From Chamaecrista fasciculata (taxonomy: Eukaryota; Streptophyta; Magnoliopsida; Fabales; Fabaceae): a DNA stretch of 64,000 bases. The stretch covers positions 290,636 to 354,635 of the forward strand of contig QANZ01044457.1 in NCBI GenBank assembly GCA_003254925.1, written 5' to 3'. A program made the position numbers and the translations under genes. This document shows positions 34,753 through 47,525 of the stretch, piece after piece (the first letter of the stretch is position 1; each line of letters begins with the position of its first letter). The notes under the pieces are model-generated. The model worked only from the letters and a program-made list of their open reading frames with translations, was not told where the DNA came from and ran no database searches.

Positions 34753-37700
34753 ATGGGCGCGGAGGCTCAACTTCCTAGAAGCTTAATCAATAGAATCTAC
34801 GCTCCATTAGCTAATGACATTCATTTTGCAACCCCTATTTCCTCCTTAAGAACCAACGAACTTGAACTGGTTTGCTTCTCTCTTTAAATTTCATCAATTT
34901 TATATTTGATTCATAATTTCGTGATTTTCATGATCCTTGTACTTCTGGGGATAATTATATGTCTGTTTCTTTCCTAATTGTGTAATTTCTCTACATCTTA
35001 CTTATCAAATTCATCGTAGGTACGAGGCATTTTAAGAATGTTGCAAGGTTTTTCGGGATCCCTGTTCTTTTGGGACCATAATGGTAATACATTTCGGGTC
35101 AAAAGTGGAATATATTTGAGTCATCTTTCTCAGACAAGTTTTCACTCCCTCCTCAATCAGTTTATGTGCGCTGCAACGTGTTTACAGTTGGTTGAGATCA
35201 CTGTAAACAGAGTTGAAACTTCATTCCCAAAACCTCCTCCCACTTTAAAGGGGTTTGTGTGCTCTGCTTCGGCCTGGCTTAAGGTTTGTCTATGATATAA
35301 ATTAAAATTCTTTTCGGTATGTGCACTTTGTATCATTTATTTTTTTAATTTCAATTCTTGTCAAGCAGCGGTTGCGGAATATTGCGTTGAAGGAGGAAAT
35401 GACCATGAGCAATGCAGATGGCACAACCATTCCAACCTTGTTAGGATTGGGAAGTTCTTTATCAAGGTTTGTATTTTTTTAATATATACACCCACAACCC
35501 CCTTTCCAAGCACAAGCAGCCAAAAGAAAGGAAAAATTAAATTTTAATTGTATGCACAAGTCTTGTCTTTCTATAGCAAGGTTTTTGTCAGGTTTACAGT
35601 TTTTTATATTTGTTACAAGATTCAAAATCCAGATTAATTTTCTTTTAGCTTCAGCAACCTACTATCGTGATGGTATCTGAATCTGATGGCCATCTATTGA
35701 TTTTAGTCTTTGCTCAGGTTCTGAGTACCTATTGCAAATAGTCCATGGGACCATCCCATCTGTATATTTTGAGGCTGAGGCAACCATACCTGCAGCACAG
35801 TTGGCTGTTCATATTCTTGACTATCTTTACAAGCAGCTTGATGAAGTGTGTCTTGTCCAAGGTGGTGAGGTTGTTACTAATTGTCCATCTGCACATTACA
35901 TATTTCTTTGAATATGCCTCCTTGTTCTTGCTGTCAAATGAATTTTGTTAATCTCAGGAGGAAGCTTATCAAATGGTACTGTATATGTATGTTGGGAGCT
36001 TATTGCCATATATCGAGTGTCTTGATTCCTGGCTTTTTGAAGGATCACTTGATGATCCTTCTGATGAGGTAATTGCTATTGAATCTCCTAATTTATATCC
36101 TGGAGGGGAAAGTTCTTCTCCCTATTAGCTTTCACAAAAATAAGTATTTTACTCATGTATTAAAGTTTAGGCACTCATGGAAAGAGATCCTTCCCCCTAG
36201 TTATTACTGGATGCAGAATGCAAAAGCAGATCTTCTGGCTTACTTGGTTAAATTATTCAAGTTCTTATGATGGATTTACGACATTTGACACCCACAGTAT
36301 GTTGTAATAAGATGCAAATTGCATCTGCATGCTTTCGAATATAAGCTTAGAAACAACTTTCAGATTTAAGTAACTAGTTTTGATGGAGCAATTTCTGTTG
36401 CTTGTGTTTTCTAGTGATGCATATTGTTATAATGCTGTGTTGATACTTGGTCCTATTGTCTCTCACTCTACAGATGTTCTTTTTTGCCAACAAAGATGTC
36501 TCAGTCGATGAGCCTGAGTTTTGGGAGAAGAGCTATTCATTGAGACTGTTGCAGCATAGTAAGCTAGATGCTGAGTTCTCAACTATAAATTCTGCTAGTG
36601 ATTTTATGCCAGCATCAAATGACAAGAAGGAAATGGATAGGAGAGATTCTGTTTCCTTGTCTGGCACAGTCAAAGTTAAAGAGCATAGCATCAGAAACTG
36701 TCAAGCTTGCCCTTTTTTTATTAAGGATTTAGCAAAGTCAATAGTTTCTGCTGGAAAATCATTGCAGCTGATGCGGCATATTCCCATGAATTCCATAGCA
36801 GCGTGTAACAAAGAAAGTAATTGTGAGATTGGAAGTACCAGAGATCCAAAGAGTGGTTTTTATGCTTCTCAGACCATGTCCGGGCTAACCTTGTCAGAGG
36901 TGTTTTGCATTTCACTGGCAGGACTTATAGGTCACGGTGACCATATCTGTAACTATTTTTTGCAAGACGACTGGCACAAGTATGATGCTGTTTTTTCCAT
37001 TGTGTCTTATGCAAATGAACTAAAAGCAGAAGTTGAGAATAGTGAGAATTCATCCACTTTGCCATACTCAGAGAAGATTTGGTATAAGTTTTTGGCTGAT
37101 ACATTATTGCAGAAAAAGTCTGCTAATTTAAATCTAAAACATAAAGATATAAATGGTACTGATACGAAAGACCAAAGAGGGGCTAGAGGTGTTGAGCATG
37201 AATCGATTCTCTTGAGGTCATGCATAGAAAACCCAGTAATCACTGTGTGCCGAACAAGTCTTGGAAAGAATAGGGATACCTGGAAAACATTGAACTTATC
37301 TCGAAATTTCTACCTACCTTCTTTAAATGATGAGGTTCTAAGAAAGGCTATATTTGTTGGAGATACAAAAGCATTTTCCAGTAGTTGTGGAACAAACTAT
37401 ACTTTAGGCTTTCAGTTTGGTGATTCGGAATACCTTCGTTCACTGGATGAAAAAAAGCTGTTGGAAATGATTTTACCATTTCCTACCCTTCTACCTACAT
37501 TTCAGGTATTGCAACTCAGTATATCTCTGACCAACTTTATGTGTAGGTTTTATGGCATATATATGGTATGCTGAACTTTTAAAATTTTCAAACAGGATGA
37601 TCTTCCTGTGTCTGAGCTCTTGCCTTTCCAGAGAAACAGCACTCTCTCATCTAGAGTTCTTCGCTGGATGCAAAATGTTGACCTGTGTACTACTCCACTT

Positions 37701-40133
37701 CCTCTGGTTATAATGCAGCATTGTCTAACAGTCTACATTCAGAAGCAGGTGACTTAATTAGAAGTAGTTAACAGATCTGAACTGCATTATGATAATGGTA
37801 TGCATAATAACCCATTTTGGTCAGAGCAGGTGGACTATATTGGGAAGCATATATTGTTAAAGTTAATGGATGAATGGAGGTTGATGGAGGAGCTTGCAGT
37901 TCTGCGTGCTATATACTTGTTAGGCTCAGGTACTTGTCTATTATACTATTTATATTCTTATGCCAATTACTATTTATTTAGTTTGTAGACTTTAACTATA
38001 ATATACTGTTCTATGTTTAGTAGGAGTCATCTCCTTTCTTTTGGTCTTCTGTGTTGATGCCTTGTCTTGGGCAGGTGATTTGCTGCAGCACTTTGTGACT
38101 GTCATTTTCAATAAATTGGATAAAGGAGAAACATGGGATGATGATTTTGAGCTAAATACAATTTTACAGGTACATTAAGCTGATTTTGAACTACTAATAT
38201 CTGATGTATGCATTACTACTATGATTGGTTCTATTCTATTTCGAGGCCATATGATATCTAGCATCTGATGTAATGTAACCCTCGGTGTGGCTATACATTA
38301 GATTATATGAAGTTTTGTACTATTGTTTGAATAGTTCCAGGAATCTTTCTTTGCATCTGCTGGAACTTTGCTATGCCTTTGTTCTTAATGCTATATGAAG
38401 AATCTTCCTATTCTTATTAAATACAGGAATCAATCCGAAATTCAGCTGATCGCATGCTGTTAAGTGCTCCAGATTCGTTGGTAGTGTCAATAACCAAAAA
38501 TCTCAGTATTGACACTGATGAGCAACCTGTAACCACTAGTGTTTCGACACCTCGTAAAATCCGCGTCAATAGCTATGGAATTGATGGCCTTGATATGTTG
38601 AAATTCACATATAAAGTTAGCTTTTAGCCTCTTCTCCCCACAGTTTTTTAATTGATTATTGTGGATGGCTATATAATTTCAAGTAAAGAAAATGAAAGAA
38701 CAAGGGATTAAGGATATATATATTGGAAATTGCAGGTCCCTTGGCCTCTTGAACTCATTGCCAATACAGAGGCAATTAAGAAGTATAACCAGGTATCTAG
38801 CTTGCTTTTTTGTTCTATACACTATTCAAATTTCTTGTTTTTGTTTTTGAATTCTGGTTGGTTCTTTCATATCTTAATTTGGTCCTCCTCCCCCGTGCAT
38901 ATTGTTTCCTTCTTTTTATTTTACAATTTTAGGTGATGAGGTTTTTATTGAAAGTCAAGCGTGCAAAATTTGCACTTGATAAAGTGCGCCGATGGATGTG
39001 GAAGGTAATTCCAAACTATTCCCCCCATTTCTTTGCTGTTCTATTATGTGTTCTCATGTCCTAATCTTTTTTGAGGATTGGTAGTCTTTACACTCTAATT
39101 TTGTGTTCTGCTAAATTTTGGTGGTAATCTGTGGTTTATGAAAAAAGTTGTGACCCAGTCTTTATTGTCATCTTTTGCAGGGTAGGAAATCTGCAACAAA
39201 CAACAGCAAACATCATTGGTTGGTGGAGCAGAAACTCCTCCAATTTGTGGATGCTTTTCACCAATATGTGATGGATCGAGTAAGAAACTTACCAACATAT
39301 ACAGTTCCTTATGATATTTGGAAGGAAAAGAAAAAAAACCTCCTAGATACATGCACAGATTTGAATTGGCGGTATTTACAAGTAGCAATGCACATGTTTA
39401 TCGCAACCTTCTTGTTAAGGGAACACATGTATGTCTTACCTGTCAGTAAAATTCCTATGCAGGTATATCACAGTGCATGGCGTGAACTATGTGAAGGCAT
39501 GGCAGCAGCCAAATCTCTGGATGAAGTCATTGAAGTCCATGAAGCTTACATGTTGTCAATTCAGCGCCAGTGCTTCGTGGTTCCTGAAAAACTGGTAATT
39601 TATTGTTTCTCTTCCATTGGATATTTGTGTTCTCCTTACATGCACAAATCAAGTTTTGATTGGTTTATTTACGATGGTTTTCTGTGTTTAGTGGGCTCTG
39701 ATTGCTAGCCGCATTAACAGCATCCTCAGCTTAGCATTAGAATTTTATACCATACAACAGACATTAGGCAGTGGTGGAGCTGTCTCTGCAATCAAGGCTA
39801 GGTGTGAGAAGGAAATCGACCGAATAGAGAAACAGTTTGATGACTGCATAGCATTCCTACTCAGGGTTTTTTTCTACACTTACTGTGATTCCTGCATCTT
39901 AATAACTATGGTTTAACTTACATGGAGATCCATATGAGTACTTGATGATATAAATTGCTATCCTGGCCTTGCAGGTCTTATCTTTCAAACTGAATGTGGG
40001 GAACTTTCCTCATTTGGCTGATTTGGTCACTAGAATCAACTATAACTATTTCTACATGTCTGCTAATGGAAATTTGATGACTGCTTCCGGCTCTGGAAGC
40101 GCTACTTCAAGATTAGCAAAGCCCTCCGGGTAG
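34753..40133 (+). CDS. GCP5: Gamma-tubulin complex component 5
   Basis: Fifteen exons: 34753-34869, 35020-35283, 35369-35466, 35707-35869, 35958-36068, 36474-37505, 37596-37748, 37830-37929, 38075-38169, 38427-38615, 38736-38792, 38933-39004, 39181-39594, 39692-39865 and 39975-40133, giving about 1065 aa. The N-terminal half has GRIP1/GCP-N features (MLQGFSGSLFFWD, LLQIVHGTIPSVYFE, YMYVGSLLPYIECLDSWLFEG, DEPEFWEKSY). The C-terminal half is the GCP-C domain (KVPWPLELI, YNQVMRFLLKVKRAKFALD, VHEAYMLSIQRQCFV). The long acidic linker in exon 6 fits GCP5. By family knowledge it is part of the gamma-tubulin ring complex that nucleates microtubules. Exon 3 has a tandem acceptor (AAGCAG), so start 35366 or 35369 are both in frame. 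Confidence 0.92.
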
Positions 40134-41133
40134 AATTGAAGTTACTTCGGTTGTCTTGACATTTCTCTGAGCATCAATAGAGAGGTCTGCACGTGCTTTT
40201 TGTTGTACAGTATTTTAAGAGTGAATATCTTCCATTTGCTTGATCTTCCATCTCAGTGAAAAAGATAAACATATCGAAGGTTCAGCTGGAAAACAAGTTT
40301 GTTCTACCTCTGAATTCTAACCTCAACATGCAGAGTGCATTTCCTTTTGAAACAAAAATTGCTTTCGTGAATTGTGTATTGTTTATATGACAGTATGCGA
40401 ACTACTCGCCGCTTATTTTAACGGTGGTAGTGATGCTACTTCTAATATCTACTTTCTCCATATTGCAGTTACCTTCTGCCACTTGTAAATTGTAATGTGT
40501 ATACAGTTTGACATGATAATCCAAAAATTGTTGTTGTGCAAGTCCAAGAGACCCACCCCCATAGAAAAATAATGACTTGAATTTTGATTTAAGAATGTGT
40601 TTGGTTTCTATTTTCTAATGAGAATTAATTGTTGAGAAGAATCCGCTGGATATCTTAGATGAAGCATCAAATAATAATTATATATCATTGGTATGGTTTA
40701 CCATAAACTGTCATAACACATTGACCAATTTCGTTGGCCCCTTCACAAGAGAATTAATTAGTAATTCAGTGCTGAGTTTTTTTTTTTTTAGAGGTAAGTC
40801 AGTTTTGGCTTTAAATATTAAAAATTAAGAAGTTGATTTATCTTATTTTCAACATAATGAAGTAGATTCTTTCGAATCGGGATAGCCATTGCTTCACCAA
40901 ATTAGAGGTTCGATATCACGGCATTCTACGTTTGTACTTGAAGTATACATTGCTGAATGATCATATATAGCTTTATGCTTGTACATGTTTGAACAGAAAG
41001 TTGGGTTTCTTCAAACTAAGTAAAACCAACTACTCACTGTCGCGCATGATCTAAGACTTGGAGCCATTGCAAGTAAAGTAAATTTGCAATAATCTTGAGC
41101 TCATATTGAACACGAGCGGACACAAATATAATG
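40134..41133. other. Intergenic after the GCP5 gene
   Basis: The first 300-400 bases are probably 3' UTR. The rest is AT-rich with a T-run at about 40778-40790 that lacks a recognisable target duplication. No gene was recognised. Confidence 0.55.
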
Positions 41134-41608
41134 AATATTGTTGGTTTTTTTCAAAAGGATTCGGAGAGTTTTGAATTTGGGAGATAAAAAGGAGTTTTTT
41201 TGAAAAGGTTAAAATTTGATTGCATTTTATTCATGACTTGATAATAATTTATACAAGAAAAATAACAAACTCCCTAATTTTCTAGGTTACAAAATTCAAA
41301 CTGAAATGTGAAGATAACAAATTAAATACCCTAACAACCAATATCTTAGAGATGACTTATTCAAATTTAAAAAGATAACAAAATATTATTAGAGCTAAAA
41401 TGCCACATGTCAACACTCCTCTTTGGCATTTTGGTGACAATCTTCAATCTTTATTCCATGATCTTCAAATTTTTCCTTTGGCAAGGTCTTCATCAATAAA
41501 TCAGAAAATTGATCCTTTGACTGACAATGAGTCAATATCACTTCTTTTGATGGTTGAACTTCTGGAATAAAATAAAATCCCAATGGTTGAATTTTGTTCT
41601 TGATAATC

Positions 41609-42137
41609 AACTCAATCTCCTCGTGTGATGCTTTTCACCAAATTGATATATCACTTGTTTTAGAAACATTTTCAGATTTTGAAATGACAAGATTGCAATT
41701 TTGTTGTACATCTTGCAAAAGTCTTGTTTTTTCAAAAGAACCATTAAAAACTGCTTCACCATCAATTGTTGTTTTTGGCAAATTCTGAACATTGATTTCA
41801 ACTTCATTATATTCCATAAAAAATTTCTTATTCTTCATTGGTATGCTCAGTAATGCAATACCATTAGCATCAAACTCAATCTCCTCGTGTGATGCTTTTC
41901 ACCAAATTGATATATCACTTGTTTTAGAAACATTTTCAGATTTTGAGATGACAAGATTGCAATTTTGTTGTACATCTTGCAAAAGTCTTGTTTTTTCAAA
42001 AGAACCATTAAAAACTGCTTCACCATCAATTGTTGTTTTTGGCAAATTCTGAACATTGATTTCAACTTCATTACATTCCATAAAAAATTTCTTATTCTTC
42101 ATTGGTATGCTCAGTAATGCAATACCATTAGCATCAA
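41609..42137 (-). repeat. 264-bp in-frame tandem duplication inside the deleted copia element
   Basis: The segment beginning AACTCAATCTCCTCGTG at 41609 is repeated from 41873 with only a few differences (period 264 bp, 88 codons). On the minus strand each copy encodes NEVEINVQNLPKTT and LLQDVQQNCNLVIS, which is the linker just before copia reverse transcriptase. The copies differ at a handful of bases, so the duplication is not brand new. Confidence 0.88.
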
Positions 42138-42163
42138 AGATGGTACAATTATTCCCTTTAAAT

Positions 42164-43315
42164 TCAAGAGAATATCCCTTTCTCCAATATCTGACAAACA
42201 CTTAATAAATTTTGACTTAAATCAGGTACAAACAAAACATTGGTGATAAGTTTAGTACCTGCTAAAGTCTCTATTTTAACTGTGTCTTTGCCTTTCACAT
42301 CTAGGGACTCTCCATTCCCTATTTTCACTTTGGAGTTGAAACTTTTGTCAAGATTTTTGAAAATTGCCTCATTGTATGACATATGATTAATGCATCCACT
42401 ATCAATAAGCCAATTGTTGTTGGAGTTAATATTTTGAAAACAAGATGCGACAAATAATTCATCTAGTTCAACTTCAGACTCAACAACTTGAGCTTGTTGG
42501 TTTTGATTCTTCGATTTGCACACCTTTGCAATATGACTCGTTTGCTTGCAATTTCCACATATAACGTATGGTCTCCACCAACAATATTTCTCCAGATGAG
42601 TAGTCTTCTTGCAATGTTGAGAGGGAGGATATATTTTTTTGCCTTCTTTATTTTTGAATTATTTGCCTCTGGTTCGTGCCAAAAGAGCACCTTCAATTGT
42701 TGTGCCTTCTCTGAATATCCTTCGTTGCTCTTGCGCTTGAAGAGCACTCATTAGCTCACCTAATGAGATTTCATTTAAGTCCTTGAACTCTTCAAGAGAG
42801 GAGATTTTGGATTCAAATCTCTCAGGAAGAGTTACAAGAACTTTTTATACAATTCTTTTCTTAGGAAAATCTTCACCAAGCAGCTTAATATTATTAACAA
42901 TAAGATAAATTCGGTCAGCATACTCACTAATTGTTTCATTATCCTTCATCTTCAAGGACTCGAATTCTCTTTTCAGATTTAATTTGACGTGTTCGATCAT
43001 TGCCTTGATATTCTTCTTTCAATCTATCCCAAGCCTCTTTTGTCGTACTGCACGCCATAATTCTGTAGAACACAGAATCTGCAACTGAATTTTGAATGAG
43101 TGACTTGACTTTGGATCTCTTTGCCTTTTCTTCATTGTAGGATTTGATTGGGCCAAGGTAGAATTTTCTTGAAGAGGAGGTATTGGTATATCTTGGGTCA
43201 CGATATCCCAAAGTTTATAGGCTTCCAAAAAACTTTGCATCTTCACCGACCAAATATGATAATTTTGACCGGTGAGGGTGATAGGAGGGTTTAGAGTTTG
43301 GTTGCTAGATGACAT
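42164..43315 (-). pseudogene. gag and protease remnants of the deleted copia element
   Basis: Reading starts at ATG 43315 with MSSSNQTLNPPITL and NYHIWSVKMQSFLEAYKLWD, typical of copia gag. Frameshifts follow: STTKEAWDRLKEEYQGNDR is in another frame, and the zinc-knuckle region near 42520-42600 is broken. NWLIDSGCINHMSYN near 42400 is the protease active-site region, with D-S-G intact, and QNLLSVCQILEKG follows. The frame breaks before integrase. Known copia order is kept but no complete product is possible. Confidence 0.85.
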
Positions 43316-43696
43316 TTTTGGTGGATTGAAAAATGATGTTTAATCCCGAAAGATTAACTATAGCTCTGATACCAATTGTTGGTTTTTTTCAAAAGGATTC
43401 AGAGAGTTTTGACTTTGGGAGAAAGAAAGGAGAGTTTTTTGAAAAGGTTAAAATCTGATTGCATTTTATTCATGACTTGATAATAATTTATACAAGAAGA
43501 AAAATAACAAACTTCCTAATTTTCTAGGTTACAAAATTCAAACTGAAATGTGAAGATAACAATAATCTTAAATCTTAATTATAAAAAATAAAATAAATTA
43601 AATACTCTAACCACCAATATCTTAGAGATGACTTATTCAAATTTAAAAAGATAACAAAATATTATTAGAGCTAAAATGTCACGAGTCAACAAATAT

Positions 43697-44558
43697 ATCT
43701 ATGAGTTTGAGGTACAGCGTAAGATATTGGCTAAATGAGATTCTTCAAGTTGATCTAAGAGAGATTAAACTGTTGTTGCAGAAGGAATGAATACCTTGTA
43801 AAATTGGAGAGAGTACGGATACCATGCGGAATATCAGAATATGCATGTGGAGAGGACCATAAAGATCTGTTGCATCAGCACGCTGGCTGAGGCCAACAGT
43901 GTATGATTATTGATTACTCATCACAGGATCACCAACTTTTGAAAAGGTGATGCATGCTTACGAATTAACAGTATTAAGGCAGTCTATAGAATTATACTCC
44001 TATGTTAGTTATATAAAACCCTTTGTTTATTAACTTTCTCTTTTCCTTTTCTTGTAAACTTATTTGTCTCACACGATATGAACATGTAGATTTAAGTTTT
44101 TGTTGAGTGACTCTTGTTAATTTCACATACAAGTGTTGTAGTCATTCATTAATTAGTATTTTGTTTTATTTAATTACTAGTTGAATGTAAAGTCCAAGTG
44201 TGATCATAATACTTGTTAAATTGATAGTGATTATTTTAGTTTTTATCTCACCTTATAACTAGGTGATGTGCCCAATAGTGATACAATATAATAAGTGTGA
44301 GGCTAATTACTTAAGTAACTATTAACATTCAATATATATAATCTGAGTTACCTATTTAATTTTAGTTTGATCTAGCATTTTTCTTAGAATTGTCACTAAA
44401 ATTAGATAAGGAGAAATGTTCAATTACATTCTTGTCAATTTAATTAGTTGTTTTAATTATCATTGATCCAGTGGCTAAGTGGAGTTAAAATTATTGTTAG
44501 GATATCTTATAGCATTGTTGAGTTGATACTATAGACTATAGAGTGGTCCACGTACTTT
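43697..44558. other. Intergenic, AT-rich
   Basis: Unannotated sequence between two mobile elements. No coding motif, RNA gene or structured repeat was recognised. Confidence 0.6.
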
Positions 44559-45246
44559 TAAGTTTAAGAGCAAACCCCCTTTTTGGTCTTTCAATTGTTA
44601 CTGAGTCGAGGATTTGGTCCCTCAATTGTGGGAAACTACAACTCAGTCCCTCAATTGTACAATCCCGTTTACGTTTTGGTCCCTCACGTCTGGTCCGTTA
44701 GTGATAGAGGTGTTAAGTGATGACGTGTCACCGTTATCTGCTTAGGTGGCCGTTAAATGCTTAGTTGAGGGACCAAATCCTCGACTCAGTAACAATTGAG
44801 GGACCAAAAAGGGGGTTTGCTCAAATTAATATCCAACTCATTTCCACCTGACACCTCATTAAAACTACTCTCTTGCAATTTGGTCCCAAAACCCCTAAAT
44901 CTCCTAAAACATTTTTTTAATCCTCTTCTTCATCTTTTTCATCTTCTTCATTCATTTTAGTCCCAAATGCTAAAAATAAAATTGTAAAGTATCCCAAAAC
45001 CCTTCCAAACATTCCAATTTAGTCCTTAAATGTATTAAAAACCCTAAAATCCTAAACCCTAAAAAAAATCTAATTTGAGTTCATTCATTTTATCCCATTA
45101 TTCTCAATTTATTAAATCATAATTAAAAAAAACATTTTAGTCCCTAAACCCTAATTTCTTCATCTTCATCTTCATCCTCATTCCTCTCTCATCTTTCATT
45201 CCTCACCGCTGATTCTACTGCTTCAACCAAATCCTCAAACTTCAAA

Positions 45247-45418
45247 ATGGCTCGATTCTTCAAATCCTTAAACATTCCCTCGCTCGATTCTTCAATTTCT
45301 GGGTTTGATTTCAAGTTCACAACCATTTTCGGCGTCGCGAGATACATTCATTCATTTCTTAGGGTTCGAATTCGAATTGGGGGAGAAAGTTTGGGGTTTC
45401 TTTCGATTTTGAAGAAAT
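45247..45418 (+). other. Open reading stretch of unknown function, cut by the gap
   Basis: From ATG 45247 an open frame encodes MARFFKSLNIPSLDSS and continues as GVARYIHSFLRVRIRIGG before running into N. I do not recognise it. It could be captured host sequence inside the Mutator-like element or chance. Anything read through the N is meaningless. Confidence 0.3.
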
Positions 45419-45419
45419 T

Positions 45420-46095
45420 NNNNNNNNNNNNNNNNNNNNNNNNNNNNNNNNNNNNNNNNNNNNNNNNNNNNNNNNNNNNNNNNNNNNNNNNNNNNNNNNN
45501 NNNNNNNNNNNNNNNNNNNNNNNNNNNNNNNNNNNNNNNNNNNNNNNNNNNNNNNNNNNNNNNNNNNNNNNNNNNNNNNNNNNNNNNNNNNNNNNNNNNN
45601 NNNNNNNNNNNNNNNNNNNNNNNNNNNNNNNNNNNNNNNNNNNNNNNNNNNNNNNNNNNNNNNNNNNNNNNNNNNNNNNNNNNNNNNNNNNNNNNNNNNN
45701 NNNNNNNNNNNNNNNNNNNNNNNNNNNNNNNNNNNNNNNNNNNNNNNNNNNNNNNNNNNNNNNNNNNNNNNNNNNNNNNNNNNNNNNNNNNNNNNNNNNN
45801 NNNNNNNNNNNNNNNNNNNNNNNNNNNNNNNNNNNNNNNNNNNNNNNNNNNNNNNNNNNNNNNNNNNNNNNNNNNNNNNNNNNNNNNNNNNNNNNNNNNN
45901 NNNNNNNNNNNNNNNNNNNNNNNNNNNNNNNNNNNNNNNNNNNNNNNNNNNNNNNNNNNNNNNNNNNNNNNNNNNNNNNNNNNNNNNNNNNNNNNNNNNN
46001 NNNNNNNNNNNNNNNNNNNNNNNNNNNNNNNNNNNNNNNNNNNNNNNNNNNNNNNNNNNNNNNNNNNNNNNNNNNNNNNNNNNNNNNNNNNNNNN
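45420..46095. other. Assembly gap (676 N)
   Basis: A run of N inside the composite element. It hides most of the interior and the inner edge of the right-hand MITE unit, consistent with an assembler failing in a long inverted repeat. Confidence 0.99.
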
Positions 46096-46337
46096 CCTCA
46101 ATTGTTACTGAGTCGAGGATTTGGTCCCTCAACTAAGCATTTAACGGCCACCTAAGCAGATAACGGTGACACGTCATCACTTAACACCTCTATCACTAAC
46201 GGACCAGACGTGAGGGACCAAAACGTAAACGGGATTGTACAATTGAGGGACTGAGTTGTAGTTTCCCACAATTGAGGGACCAAATCCTCGACTCAGTAAC
46301 AATTGAAGGACCAAAAAGGGGTTTGCTCTAAGTTTAA

Positions 46338-47525
46338 CAATTGCAAAGGCATACCCAGAATAAACACCAATACCATACAAAGCCGCACAACACAATTTGG
46401 CATTTAATGTGTGACAGAAACTCAGCAATTACAGTAGGAATGGTGTTCAGTGATGATGACGACTCAACATATGAATATATGATACATATTAAATATGGAT
46501 CATGGATGGCATCATTGGCGTGAAAACTCCCCAATTGATAAGGTTAGAATGCTAATGCTGCTTTAATTTTCTGATTAAAGTTTAATCCACAACTCTAAAA
46601 CACAACATAAATAAATACATCTGCGTGGTTGGTCAGATGTTATTACTGTCAAAGTTTTGTCTCTACTCTCTCTCAACTCTCAAGATGGAGGTTAATATTA
46701 CTTTTTATATATATTTTAAACTATAAATAAATTGTAAATTCAAGATTAAACAAAAGTACAAAACTATAGGATTGTGAGTGATTAATTTGGAATGAAGCGG
46801 TCACGCAGTTCGAGTTAAAAGAGTTTCCTGGCGAATTGTTAAGGTTGTTCACTCATGGGCTCATGGCTTCTCACAGTATCAGACTACTGAAAAAGCTGCT
46901 TGATGTTGTTTTTGAAAAGGGCTTCTCGAGGAAAGCCTTTGCTCTTTACTCCCCAAAGATTCCATTTTTCTCATCTCTTTTACCTTTCCTTTTACTGTCC
47001 CTCCCTCCTCTGTTTCTCATTAAACTATTTAACCAAAAATATACCTGCGCTTTGGAATTTATTAATTTTTTTTTAATTTTCATTTACAAACATCCATTTA
47101 AAAGTGAGATAAATAAATGTCATTTACCCAATTTGTAGTAAAAGGAGAACTCCTCCAAGACTTCTAACTTCAAAGTTCTAATCTTTCCCTCTCTCACCCA
47201 AAAGTAGGGGATAATAATAAATAAAAGAAGCAAGAATGAGAACTCTCTTTCTCCGTATAATAACCCTCTTTTAACATCATTCGGAAAAAAATTAATTTGA
47301 GAATGAGAATGTTGAAGCACCAAATGTGACATACATGCTTATTATTATCTCTCTCAAGTTCCACACTCTCCATCACCATTTCTGCAGAGTTCAAACACCC
47401 AACTTCTCTGCTTTTCCTCCTTCTTTCTACATTCATTGCTATTAATATTTTCACTCTTTTTACTTCCTTACACTTTCCCTTTTTTTTTCCAGCCAATCTA
47501 GGCAGCAAAAAGAGCTTATCCCAAA
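46338..47525. other. Intergenic and upstream of the small membrane protein gene
   Basis: AT-rich, then pyrimidine-rich from about 47340, which probably includes promoter and 5' UTR. No other gene was recognised. Confidence 0.5.

Larger units (their letters stand above)
41134..43696 (-). mobile_element. Internally deleted copia retrotransposon with both LTRs
   Basis: Minus-strand element with LTRs at 41139-41415 and 43377-43691 (277 and 315 bp; most of the difference is a block near 43563-43600). Both start TGTTGG and end CAACA. A 5-bp duplication AATAT flanks it (41134-41138 and 43692-43696). Next to the right LTR, GCTCTGATACCA (43363-43374) is the complement of the initiator-Met-tRNA primer site. 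Next to the left LTR, AAGAGGAG (minus strand) is the polypurine tract. The 2-kb interior keeps gag, zinc knuckle and protease pieces but lacks integrase and reverse transcriptase, so it cannot move on its own. Confidence 0.92.
44559..46337. mobile_element. Composite Mutator-like element bounded by inverted MITE copies
   Basis: TAAGTTTAA at 44559-44567 and again at 46329-46337 is a perfect 9-bp target duplication. The element between (44568-46328) starts and ends with GAGCAAACCCC in inverted orientation. Each end is a unit of about 250 bp (44568-44822 and about 46096-46328) that is itself a foldback with arms of about 58 bp. The interior contains AT-rich sequence, a 172-bp open stretch (45247-45418) of unknown meaning, and 676 N. 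No transposase is visible outside the gap. Confidence 0.85.

Noticed and set aside
45040-45065. Telomere-like CCCTAAA words
   Set aside because: Only two or three imperfect units; too few for an interstitial telomere array.
45247-46155. Long open frame through the N run
   Set aside because: Most codons are N; only 45247-45418 is real sequence.
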